The translations under genes were made by a program, and so were the position numbers. 8,812 nucleotides of DNA from Bacteroides sp. (lineage in GTDB: Bacteria; Bacteroidota; Bacteroidia; Bacteroidales; Bacteroidaceae). Positions 1 through 5,912 of this stretch are shown here, piece by piece. Numbering within the stretch: the first letter of the stretch is position 1; each line of letters opens with the position of its first letter. Where the stretch lies: assembly GCA_030529405.1 (NCBI GenBank), contig JAUMWZ010000042.1, positions 1,395-10,206 on the forward strand. Direction: 5' to 3'. Below the pieces are notes generated by a model that was given only the letters and a program-made list of their open reading frames with translations, had not been told where the DNA came from and searched no databases.

Positions 1-1056
1 ATAATAACCAGAGCTAGCAAGTCTTTGTGCATAGCAGGTACTCACGGAAAGACAACAACGTCTACAATGCTTGCGCACTTGATGAATAGCTCAAAAGTTG
101 GTTGCACAGCTTTTCTTGGCGGAATATCTAAGAACTATCATACAAACCTTATATTGTCTGCAAGTTCACCATATACAGTTATCGAAGCAGATGAGTTTGA
201 CCGTTCTTTCCATCATCTAACACCTTATATGACGGCAATAACATCGGTTGATGCAGACCACTTAGACATATATGGGAGTGAAGAAAACTACATAGAGAGT
301 TTCAATAAGTACACAAGCCTGATAGACAACAACGGAGTTCTACTTATAAGAAAAGGAATAAACATTTCGCCTAGAGTGAAAAACGAGGTAAGAATATTTA
401 CTTACTCAAAAGATAAGGGAGACTTTCACGCTGATAACATACGAATAGGCAACGGAGAAATAATTATCGACTTTGTAATGCCTAACGGAAGGATAAACGA
501 TATTCAGCTTGGAGTGCCGGTAAGCATAAACATCGAGAACGGAGTAGCTGCAATGGCGCTTGCTCATCTTAACGGTGCAAGTGATGAAGAGATAAAAGAG
601 GGAATGAAGACGTTTAGAGGAGTGGACAGACGTTTTGACTTTAAGATAAAAAACAACAGATATGTTTTACTGACTGATTACGCCCACCACCCAGAGGAAA
701 TAAAGCAAAGCGTAAAGTCAATGAAGGAATTATACCAAAACAGAAAGATTACAGGAATATTCCAACCACACCTATACTCTCGCACAAAGGACTTTTACAA
801 GGACTTTGCAGATAGTTTGTCTTTGCTTGATGAAGTGATTTTGGTTGAAATATATCCTGCTAGAGAGTTGCCTATAGAGGGTGTAAGTAGCAAACTTATT
901 TATGATAACATCAAAGAAGGCACAAAGAAAACACTATGTAAGAAAGACGAGCTGGTAGATATACTCAACAAAAAAGATATAGATGTATTGATGATACTCG
1001 GAGCAGGAGATATTGAAAAATACGCAGAGAAGATTGCCAAAACATTAGAAGGATAG
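1..1056 (+). CDS. murC: UDP-N-acetylmuramate--L-alanine ligase, 5'-truncated by window edge
   Basis: MurC is the cytoplasmic ATP-dependent ligase that adds L-alanine to UDP-MurNAc, the first step of the peptidoglycan stem peptide. The frame is open from base 1, so 351 codons are visible. Family members run to about 450-470 residues, so roughly the first 110, including the UDP-binding part of the N-terminal domain, lie to the left. Visible landmarks in fragment numbering: ATP P-loop GTHGKTTT at 13-20, EADEFDRS at about 62-69, HLDIYG in the central domain, TDYAHHPEEI at about 225-234, FQPHLYSRT at about 254-262, and IYPARELP at about 284-291. The last three are typical of the MurC C-terminal domain. 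The TTG at base 25 is not the start, since coding clearly continues upstream of it. ftsQ begins 8 bp after the stop, indicating one operon. The family assignment is certain as far as the sequence goes. Confidence 0.97.
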   Translation: MITRASKSLCIAGTHGKTTTSTMLAHLMNSSKVGCTAFLGGISKNYHTNLILSASSPYTVIEADEFDRSFHHLTPYMTAITSVDADHLDIYGSEENYIESFNKYTSLIDNNGVLLIRKGINISPRVKNEVRIFTYSKDKGDFHADNIRIGNGEIIIDFVMPNGRINDIQLGVPVSINIENGVAAMALAHLNGASDEEIKEGMKTFRGVDRRFDFKIKNNRYVLLTDYAHHPEEIKQSVKSMKELYQNRKITGIFQPHLYSRTKDFYKDFADSLSLLDEVILVEIYPARELPIEGVSSKLIYDNIKEGTKKTLCKKDELVDILNKKDIDVLMILGAGDIEKYAEKIAKTLEG

Positions 1057-1064
1057 CCTGTTTT

Positions 1065-1799
1065 ATGATAAAGAAAATCTTTATAGCAATATTAGTTATA
1101 GCTGCAGCCACAGCAATAATACTTTCGTTGGCTACTATCAGCAAGATAGAAGACGACGTAGTATGCAGTGATGTGAAAGTAAATATAGACGACAACGGAT
1201 TTTCTAAATATATTTCGGAAAAAGAGATAATAAAAGTTCTGGAAAGAAAGGGGATATATCCGATAGGCAAAAAGATGAATAGCATCTCAATAAGCAGAAT
1301 TGAAAAAGAAATAGAGAATATTGCATCTATAAAGTCTGTAGAATGTTACAAAACAACAAGCAACAATGTGGTAATAGACATAGTACAGCGTATACCTATA
1401 ATGAGAATAATCAACAGCAAAGGAGAAGACTTCTATATCGACGTAAATGCAGAGATTATTCCCAACAGAGATAGAATCTTGTCGCACTCTATCATTGCCA
1501 CAGGAGAAATCAGTAAAGAATATGCTAAGAAAGAGTTATATGCTTTCGCTAAATTTGTGACCAACCACTCATTTTGGTCTGCACAGATTGAACAGATAAA
1601 CGTGTTACACAATAAGGGGGTAGAGCTTATCCCAAGAGTAGGCGACCATATAATCTATCTCGGAGAGATGAAAGACTACGAGAAGAAGCTAGAGAGATTG
1701 AAAAAATTTTATCATAAAGGACTGAACAAAGTAGGCTGGAATAAATATCAAAGAATAAGCGTTGAGATACCAAACCAGATTATTTGTACAAATAAATAA
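1065..1799 (+). CDS. ftsQ: Cell division protein FtsQ
   Basis: FtsQ is a bitopic inner-membrane protein that links early (FtsA/FtsZ) and late divisome proteins. The 244-residue product has a short N-terminus (MIKK), one hydrophobic segment at about residues 5-25, and an extracytoplasmic part. Residues about 35-110 fit a POTRA domain (SEKEIIKVLERKG, then SIKSVECYK). The C-terminal part has features usual in Bacteroidota FtsQ: YIDVNAEIIP at 124-133, a LG..KDYEKKLERL stretch near 199-212, and the end motif WNKY...NQIICT. The cytoplasmic tail is only about 4 residues, much shorter than in E. coli FtsQ. Sequence conservation is low in this family, so position between murC and ftsA carries much of the assignment. 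No Shine-Dalgarno sequence precedes the ATG; the 8-bp gap after murC suggests co-transcription and perhaps coupled translation. Confidence 0.92.
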   Translation: MIKKIFIAILVIAAATAIILSLATISKIEDDVVCSDVKVNIDDNGFSKYISEKEIIKVLERKGIYPIGKKMNSISISRIEKEIENIASIKSVECYKTTSNNVVIDIVQRIPIMRIINSKGEDFYIDVNAEIIPNRDRILSHSIIATGEISKEYAKKELYAFAKFVTNHSFWSAQIEQINVLHNKGVELIPRVGDHIIYLGEMKDYEKKLERLKKFYHKGLNKVGWNKYQRISVEIPNQIICTNK

Positions 1800-1805
1800 G
1801 AAGAA

Positions 1806-1824
1806 TAAGAACACCATAAAAACA
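1806..1824 (+). promoter_or_regulatory. Translation leader of ftsA, twin of the ftsZ leader
   Basis: This 19-nt stretch begins TAAGAACACC and continues A-rich. It matches 17 of 19 bases at 3199-3217, and in both places exactly 8 nt separate it from the start ATG. There is no Shine-Dalgarno core. Bacteroidota ribosomes are known to depend little on Shine-Dalgarno pairing and to favour A-rich leaders. That this particular block acts in initiation is inference. Confidence 0.5.
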
Positions 1825-1832
1825 GATGTGTT

Positions 1833-3191
1833 ATGGAAACAAATAAGATTGTAGCGGGAATTGAACTTTCCTCATCGAAAGCCATAGGAGTGTTAGCTGA
1901 GAAAACGAGCAATAAGTCGTTCAAAATAATAGCATATAAAGAGGTAGACTCTTCACATTGCATAAAAAGAGGAGTAATATATAACTATGATGACACTACT
2001 AATCTCATAAAAAGTATTATTGAAGAACTCGAAAATCAATCCAATTTAGAAGTAGAGAAAGTATACACTTCTATTGCGGGGCTATCATTGAAAGGAAAAC
2101 GCAACACAGTCAGAGAGGTTTTTGATGAAGAAAAAATAATAACAGAAGACGTTGTAGAACGATTGCAAAATCAAAACATAAGCAGAGATTTCGGAGATTA
2201 CAGTGTTATTGAAGTTAAACCACAAGAATATACAGTAGGAATAAAGAAGCAAGCAAACCCTATTGGCATCAGCAGTAAGAGCATAGAGGGCGATTTCCTT
2301 AATATTGTGGCAAAAGAGAAGCTAAGCAGTAGCCTAGAACACTGTTTCAACAGGTCTGGAGTAGAGCTTGAAGAAATGGTACTCACTCCTGTTTCTGTGG
2401 CAGACATAACCCTCACTGACGAGGAAAAGGCTTTAGGTTGCGCCTTGATTGATTTTGGAGCAGACACAACAACGATTACCGTATACAAGAATGGTATACT
2501 CAGACACATTGCAGTTATTCCTCTAGGAAGTAACAATATAACCAAAGACATAGCCTCAACAAACATCAGTCAAAAGGAAGCAGAAAGAATAAAAAGAGAA
2601 AAGATAGATTTGAGATATCAAGAGGACGACTATAATCAAGAGTTTCTGTCTACACAAAATGAAGGAGACTTAATACGACTCAACGACATAGCATATTCAA
2701 GATGTGAGGAGATTGTGGAGAATGCGTGGGCACAGATAAGATACACAGGACTTGAAAACAATCTTATAGAGGGGATAGTAATTATAGGCGGTGGTGCAAA
2801 CATAAAAAACCTTGACTCGCTAATAAATAAGACCACAGGAATACAAAAAATACGATTTGCCAAAGAGACTAACATATCTGTTGAGGACACAAACAACAAC
2901 ATAGCCAAAGACGGTAGATTCCACACAATTTTGTCTATCATAGCCAACGGAAACACTATGTGTTGCAAGCCTATGCAAGAAGAAGTGAAAGAGACACCAA
3001 CAGACTTGTTTGGAGAAGACGAAAACATCATAGAACAAGAAAAACTTGCTAAAAAAAGACAAGAAGAGGAGAAGAAAAAGGCTAAAGAAGAGAATAAGCA
3101 AGGAGGAGATAAACCTAAGAAAGAGGGAAACAGTTTGACAAAGAAATTTTCAGGCTTTATCGACGGTTTATTCAAAGATGAAGAAAACTAA
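1833..3191 (+). CDS. ftsA: Cell division protein FtsA (actin-like Z-ring membrane anchor)
   Basis: FtsA is an actin-fold ATPase that binds the FtsZ C-terminus and tethers the Z-ring to the membrane. The 452-residue product opens with the phosphate-1 strand IVAGIELSSSKAIG (residues 6-19). The FtsA-specific 1C (SHS2) region follows at about 80-160. The phosphate-2 motif is IDFGADTTTI (207-216), followed by GILRHIAVIPLG, and the adenosine motif is IIGGGA (317-322). A charged Lys/Glu-rich linker at about 398-431 leads to a C-terminal amphipathic helix (SLTKKFSGFIDGLFK, 434-448), which fits the membrane-targeting sequence. Phosphate-2 has GAD where E. coli has GGG. The start is set by the family N-terminus and by the leader 8 nt upstream. 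It lies 33 bp after ftsQ and 34 bp before ftsZ, in the same operon. Confidence 0.97.
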   Translation: METNKIVAGIELSSSKAIGVLAEKTSNKSFKIIAYKEVDSSHCIKRGVIYNYDDTTNLIKSIIEELENQSNLEVEKVYTSIAGLSLKGKRNTVREVFDEEKIITEDVVERLQNQNISRDFGDYSVIEVKPQEYTVGIKKQANPIGISSKSIEGDFLNIVAKEKLSSSLEHCFNRSGVELEEMVLTPVSVADITLTDEEKALGCALIDFGADTTTITVYKNGILRHIAVIPLGSNNITKDIASTNISQKEAERIKREKIDLRYQEDDYNQEFLSTQNEGDLIRLNDIAYSRCEEIVENAWAQIRYTGLENNLIEGIVIIGGGANIKNLDSLINKTTGIQKIRFAKETNISVEDTNNNIAKDGRFHTILSIIANGNTMCCKPMQEEVKETPTDLFGEDENIIEQEKLAKKRQEEEKKKAKEENKQGGDKPKKEGNSLTKKFSGFIDGLFKDEEN

Positions 3192-3198
3192 TCTAAAG

Positions 3199-3217
3199 TA
3201 AGAACACCTTAAAAGCA
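3199..3217 (+). promoter_or_regulatory. Translation leader of ftsZ, twin of the ftsA leader
   Basis: This 19-nt block matches 1806-1824 at 17 of 19 positions and lies at the identical distance (8 nt) from the start codon. It fills most of the 34-bp ftsA-ftsZ gap. Shared placement argues for a role in translation of both proteins; the role itself is inferred. The YqeY gene upstream region is A-rich but matches this block only weakly (about 11 of 19). Confidence 0.5.
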
Positions 3218-3225
3218 AACGATAT

Positions 3226-4518
3226 ATGAATGAAAGCTGGAATAAAGAGAGTTTAATAGACTATGATAAACCAAATAAAAATCATTCTATTATAAAGATA
3301 TTGGGAGTAGGTGGTGGCGGTGGAAACATTGTAAACTACATATACAATCAAGGAGTAGATAATGTGACCTTCGCTGTATGCAACACAGACCAACAAGATT
3401 TAGAAAAATCGCCAATACCAACAAAAATTTCAATCGGAAATCTTGGAGCTGGCGATGACCCTGAGAGCGGTAAGAAGGCAGCTGAAGAAAATGCCGACAA
3501 AATAAAAGAACTGCTTAGCGATGGTACACAGATGCTTTTCATTGTAGCAGGACTAGGAAAAGGAACAGGAACAGGAGCATCGCCAGTTATAGCAAGAATA
3601 GCCAAAGAAATGGGAATACTCACTGTTGCCACCGTTACCATACCATTTGTCAGAGAACAAATGAGCAAGGTGGTAAGAGCACTAAAGACTGTAGACACAC
3701 TGAAAGACATTGTGGACTCACTTATTATAATAAACAACGAAAACATCAAGAGAGTTTTCCCTAATCTTGGTCTTATCAGCGGAATGAAAAAAGCTGACGA
3801 GGTGGTCAGCAATGCAGTGATAAGCATAGCAGAGATAATAACCAAGACTGGAAAAAGAAACGCCGACTTCAACGATGTACGCACAACACTCAAAAACGGA
3901 GGTGTAGCAATTATAGGAACAGGTTACGGAGAAGGAGAGCACAGAATAAAGAAAGCGATAGAAGAGGCGAAAAACTCTCCGATAATAGCACACAATGACA
4001 TCTCAAACGCTAAGAGAATAATGTTCATTCTATATTCAAGCGAGGCAGGAGAGCCTACTTTTGAGGAAAGTCAAGAAATACAAGATTTTAGTTTGTTCTT
4101 CGACCAGAGGAAGGCTAACTTCATTGAGGGTGCATTCTTTGATGAAACACTTGGCGACAAAGTAAAGATTACAATACTTGCAACGGGTTTCGACACTTCA
4201 AAACTTCTAGCACAAGAGTTTGGAGGAGCATACCACAACGAGCTGGAAGAGGAGAAAATGGAGGAACACTATGAAAAGATTGAAAAAGTATATGGTAAAG
4301 ATGCCGTGAAAGCCTTCAACAAAAAGATTCTATACAAAAAGAAGAACATATACATTTTCAACGACGAGACCATAGACAATGAGTTTGTTATAGAAACAAT
4401 AGACAATAATCCAACATACAGTCGTCCTAAAGCAGTGTTGGAAAGCCTTAACGACACTCTGCAACAAGAAAACACATTGGCTGGTTCGTCAGAAGAAACA
4501 GGAGTTATTCAGTTCTAA
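3226..4518 (+). CDS. ftsZ: Cell division protein FtsZ (tubulin-like GTPase)
   Basis: FtsZ polymerises into the cytoplasmic Z-ring that positions and drives division. The 430-residue product has GVGGGGGN (27-34), CNTDQQDL (52-59), the tubulin signature region AGLGKGTGTGASP (108-120), and the T7 loop NADFNDV (212-218) with both catalytic aspartates, Asp214 and Asp217. The second domain carries GTGYGEGEHR (231-240) and ends near KITILATGF (314-322). A variable linker follows. TIDNNPTYSRPKAV at 391-404 aligns with the conserved C-terminal FtsA-binding peptide of Bacteroidota FtsZ (usual form near ENEPAYxRR), followed by a 26-residue tail. Two oddities: Lys112 takes the place of the first Gly of GGGTGTG, and the usual FEGxxR stretch is REQMSK (143-148), keeping Glu144 with Lys148 for Arg. 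The key T7 residues are intact, so an active GTPase is expected. Confidence 0.97.
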   Translation: MNESWNKESLIDYDKPNKNHSIIKILGVGGGGGNIVNYIYNQGVDNVTFAVCNTDQQDLEKSPIPTKISIGNLGAGDDPESGKKAAEENADKIKELLSDGTQMLFIVAGLGKGTGTGASPVIARIAKEMGILTVATVTIPFVREQMSKVVRALKTVDTLKDIVDSLIIINNENIKRVFPNLGLISGMKKADEVVSNAVISIAEIITKTGKRNADFNDVRTTLKNGGVAIIGTGYGEGEHRIKKAIEEAKNSPIIAHNDISNAKRIMFILYSSEAGEPTFEESQEIQDFSLFFDQRKANFIEGAFFDETLGDKVKITILATGFDTSKLLAQEFGGAYHNELEEEKMEEHYEKIEKVYGKDAVKAFNKKILYKKKNIYIFNDETIDNEFVIETIDNNPTYSRPKAVLESLNDTLQQENTLAGSSEETGVIQF

Positions 4519-4558
4519 ACTTATCAGGAGAAAATCATAAACTAAAACAACAAAAGAT

Positions 4559-5008
4559 ATGAACTTATTTGACCAAATTAGTGAAGACATCAAGGGAGCA
4601 ATGAAAGCCAAAGACAAAGTGGCTTTAGAAACCCTCAGAAACGTGAAGAAATTTTTCATAGAGGCTAAGACTGCTCCAGGAGCAAATGATGAATTGACCG
4701 ACGATGCAGCTTTGAAGATAATACAAAAGCTAGTTAAACAAGGAAAAGATGCAGCCGAAATATATGTTGGACAAGGCAGACTAGACCTTGCCGATGCAGA
4801 GTTGGCACAAGTATCAGTAATGGAAAAATACCTACCTAAACAGTTAAGCGAGGCAGAGCTTACTGAGGCTTTGAAGAAGATAATAACAGAAACCGGAGCG
4901 ACATCAGCTAAAGACATGGGTAAGGTAATGGGATTAGCCACAAAACAATTAGCAGGAGTGGCAGAAGGTAAAGCTATTTCTGCAAAAGTGAAAGAGCTTT
5001 TGGGATAA
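4559..5008 (+). CDS. GatB/YqeY domain-containing protein
   Basis: This is a stand-alone protein related to the C-terminal tail domain of GatB, the tRNA-binding subunit of the Asp/Glu-tRNA amidotransferase. The exact cellular role of YqeY-type proteins is not settled; a link to tRNA metabolism is usually assumed. The 149-residue length is standard for the family. The helical N-terminal part starts MNLFDQISEDIKGAMKAKD, with the family block ALETLRNVKK at 22-31. The GQGRLDLADAELAQ stretch (76-89) leads to EKYLPKQLSEAEL. The small C-terminal helical domain (about 95-148) has TSAKDMGKVMG and the closing GKAISAKVKELL. It lies 40 bp after ftsZ, and Bacteroidota commonly keep this gene at the end of the division cluster. 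An AGGAG at 4526-4530 is about 28 nt from the ATG, too far to act as a Shine-Dalgarno site. A terminator follows, so it probably ends the operon. Confidence 0.94.
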   Translation: MNLFDQISEDIKGAMKAKDKVALETLRNVKKFFIEAKTAPGANDELTDDAALKIIQKLVKQGKDAAEIYVGQGRLDLADAELAQVSVMEKYLPKQLSEAELTEALKKIITETGATSAKDMGKVMGLATKQLAGVAEGKAISAKVKELLG

Positions 5009-5014
5009 TACTGA

Positions 5015-5030
5015 GCAGAATATATTCTGC
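5015..5030. other. 16-bp perfect palindrome after the YqeY gene
   Basis: GCAGAATATATTCTGC is a perfect 16-bp palindrome beginning 6 bp after the YqeY stop. It could be a protein-binding site or a weak hairpin; it lacks a following T-tract, so it is not itself a terminator. A second small palindrome with 6-bp arms around one central base lies at 5038-5050. Confidence 0.4.
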
Positions 5031-5051
5031 AAACATATACTTACTAAGTAC

Positions 5052-5092
5052 AAACAGACGAGGGAGCCTTTTATAGGCTCCCTCGTCTGTTT
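5052..5092 (+). terminator. Intrinsic terminator of the division operon
   Basis: The arms 5052-5068 and 5076-5092 are complementary over 17 bp without mismatch, around a 7-nt loop. The core is GC-rich (CAGACGAGGGAGCC) and the descending arm runs into TTTT at 5090-5093. It is 44 nt past the YqeY stop. The T-tract is short but the stem is very strong. On the other strand the run after the stem is only TTTG, so it mainly serves rightward transcription. Confidence 0.9.
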
Positions 5093-5370
5093 TATAAAGC
5101 TAAGAGGAAATCTCTCCAAACAAGAACCAACGTCGGGGAGAGAGCCTTAAAGGCAGGATACAAGACGTACTATCAACAGCCTAAGAAGCAACAAAAATAA
5201 GAAAGCATATACACAGCTTATCTGCCACCTCATCTCATTTGCTGATAAAATAAAAAATCAACTCTCACTGTTCTTTCCTCTATTAAGAAACTTCTTACTG
5301 TTACTCGCTCTTTTACCCAACGACACGATAAAGAGAATATAACAAACATGGGGGCATAAACCATAAAGAG
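5093..5370. other. Intergenic stretch with no supported gene
   Basis: No coding or RNA gene is supported here. The only structure seen is a 7-bp inverted repeat (5111-5117 with 5137-5143, 19-nt loop) followed by a 4-bp hairpin at 5144-5154. A 44-codon minus-strand frame (5230-5364) exists but has no family resemblance or leader that I can point to. Confidence 0.5.
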
Positions 5371-5458
5371 TTTGCAACTAAACTGTATATTGTTTGCAAG
5401 TAGGCTATATATAGTTTGCGACCAAAGTGTATATCATTTGCAAAATACATATAATGAA
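5371..5458 (+). repeat. Tandem repeat array A, four 22-bp units
   Basis: Units start at 5371, 5393, 5415 and 5437, exactly 22 bp apart. All four start TTTGC, and three of them TTTGCAA. Units 1-3 carry TATAT at columns 16-20. Units 1 and 2 agree at 17 of 22 positions, as do units 1 and 3; unit 4 is degenerate (11 of 22 to unit 1). There are no unique spacers, so this is not a CRISPR array. The unit is close to two helical turns. It resembles intergenic minisatellites of Bacteroidales, but no function is known to me. Confidence 0.8.
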
Positions 5459-5546
5459 AAGTTTACACGTGAATGAAGAAAAACATTTACAGGTATGAAG
5501 AACTTTCGTAACAGATATGAGGCATTTACTTATAATTCGTGAAGTA
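5459..5546 (+). repeat. Tandem repeat array B, degenerate 22-bp units in register with array A
   Basis: Continuing the 22-bp register gives units at 5459, 5481, 5503 and 5525. Their shared core differs from array A: ACxxGxATGAAGAA-like, for example ACAGGTATGAAG at 5489-5500 and ACAGATATGAGG at 5511-5522. The first two units agree at 14 of 22 positions, the second and third at 12 of 22, and the fourth retains only GTGAAG. The unchanged phase across the A/B border suggests one element with diverged halves. Confidence 0.6.
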
Positions 5547-5609
5547 AATATGCTGAAAATGTAAATGTCCTACCATAAATTGATTAAAAGCCTGCGTGAA
5601 GGTATTAAA

Positions 5610-5703
5610 AAGAAAAAAGTCCCTTCGAAATCACTTCGGTGGGACTTTTAGTTTACTTTAATGTGGCTACGTAATAAAATTATGACTAATAATTAATTCT
5701 GAC
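5610..5703 (-). ncRNA. Candidate small RNA of about 90-95 nt
   Basis: A consensus-type Bacteroidota promoter (5708-5738, minus strand) is followed about 55 nt later by a strong intrinsic terminator. Between them is no credible reading frame. The predicted transcript starts near 5703 and ends in the U-tract near 5610. It would fold as an AU-only 5' hairpin (arms 5689-5694 and 5678-5683, 5-nt loop), an unpaired A/U-rich linker, and the terminator hairpin with the GTCCC/GGGAC core. It matches no RNA family I recognise and is not a tRNA, 6S RNA or tmRNA. The ends are estimates. The alternative is that the terminator simply serves the DUF389 operon and the promoter is fortuitous. Confidence 0.5.
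5615..5649 (-). terminator. Intrinsic terminator, strongest on the minus strand
   Basis: AAAAGTCCC at 5615-5623 pairs with GGGACTTTT at 5641-5649. An inner 4-bp helix (CGAA 5626-5629 with TTCG 5635-5638) extends it past a small internal loop. On the minus strand the stem is followed by six T, one C and five T (5618-5607), an excellent release tract. On the plus strand the tract is only TTTT then AGTTT, so it may work weakly in both directions. It lies about 260 nt past the DUF389 stop and could end that transcript, the candidate small RNA, or both. Confidence 0.85.
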
Positions 5704-5707
5704 ATTG

Positions 5708-5738
5708 CAAAGGTATAGCCAAAATCACGCGCCCGCAA
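5708..5738 (-). promoter_or_regulatory. Bacteroidota-type promoter facing left
   Basis: On the minus strand, TACCTTTG (5715-5708) is an exact match to the -7 consensus TAnnTTTG of the Bacteroidota primary sigma factor. A TTG (5738-5736) lies 20 nt upstream, close to the expected place of the -33 element. The start of transcription would be about 5703. No gene follows on that strand apart from the candidate small RNA. Confidence 0.65.
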
Positions 5739-5755
5739 TACCTTTTAATTGGTAT
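5709..5755. other. Inverted repeats overlapping the leftward promoter
   Basis: AAAGGTAT (5709-5716) is complementary to ATACCTTT (5738-5745) with a 21-nt gap. ATACC at 5738-5742 can alternatively pair with GGTAT at 5751-5755. The -7 box lies in one arm, and the -33 TTG ends where the second begins. This could be an operator or chance AT-rich symmetry. Confidence 0.35.
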
Positions 5756-5912
5756 ATTTAGTTAGTTTAATAGCAACAAATAGCTACTTATTTAACAAGT
5801 TATAGTTACACAAGGTGACGAAAAGGGGAATTTGCTTGAACATACATCTATAAAGATGGACTATTATCATAATTATATCAACCCCTTCCCATATCAGCCT
5901 TTAGTCTGTTTA
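5756..5912. other. 3' flank of the DUF389 gene, nothing further identified
   Basis: These bases are AT-rich and hold no supported gene. There is no terminator directly after the DUF389 stop. A 6-bp pairing (AAGGGG 5823-5828 with CCCCTT 5882-5887) has a 53-nt loop, and CATCT/AGATG near 5845-5858 forms a 5-bp hairpin; neither is convincing. Confidence 0.4.

Noticed and set aside
25..1056. murC starting at the TTG at base 25
   Set aside because: The same frame is open to base 1 and the residues before it fit MurC; the gene is cut by the window edge.
2636..3175. Long minus-strand frame (179 codons) opposite the 3' half of ftsA
   Set aside because: It is a shadow of the A/G-rich ftsA linker, giving Ser/Phe/Leu-rich low-complexity protein with no family; ftsA in the sense strand is unambiguous.
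3348..3893. Minus-strand 181-codon frame opposite ftsZ
   Set aside because: It mirrors the codon pattern of ftsZ and has no independent support such as a leader, a promoter or homologous motifs.
5111..5154. Hairpin pair after the division-operon terminator as a structured RNA
   Set aside because: Stems are only 7 bp and 4 bp with a 19-nt loop in the first, there is no promoter or T-tract nearby, and nothing resembles a known riboswitch or RNA family.
5230..5364. 44-codon minus-strand frame (ATG at 5364) in the intergenic region
   Set aside because: No family resemblance, no typical A-rich leader, an Arg/Val/Phe-rich composition, and it begins right beside the repeat array; a chance frame of this length is expected.
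5371..5458. Repeat units as overlapping promoters
   Set aside because: The motif looks like the -7 consensus but has three rather than two bases between TA and TTTG, and the distance from the preceding TTG (about 13 nt) is too short.
5371..5546. 22-bp repeats as a CRISPR array
   Set aside because: Units are directly abutting with no unique spacers, are degenerate, and no cas genes are present.
5667..5705. 12-codon frame at the 5' end of the candidate small RNA
   Set aside because: Its ATG falls at or just before the predicted transcription start, leaving no leader, and a 12-residue peptide cannot be supported without conservation data.
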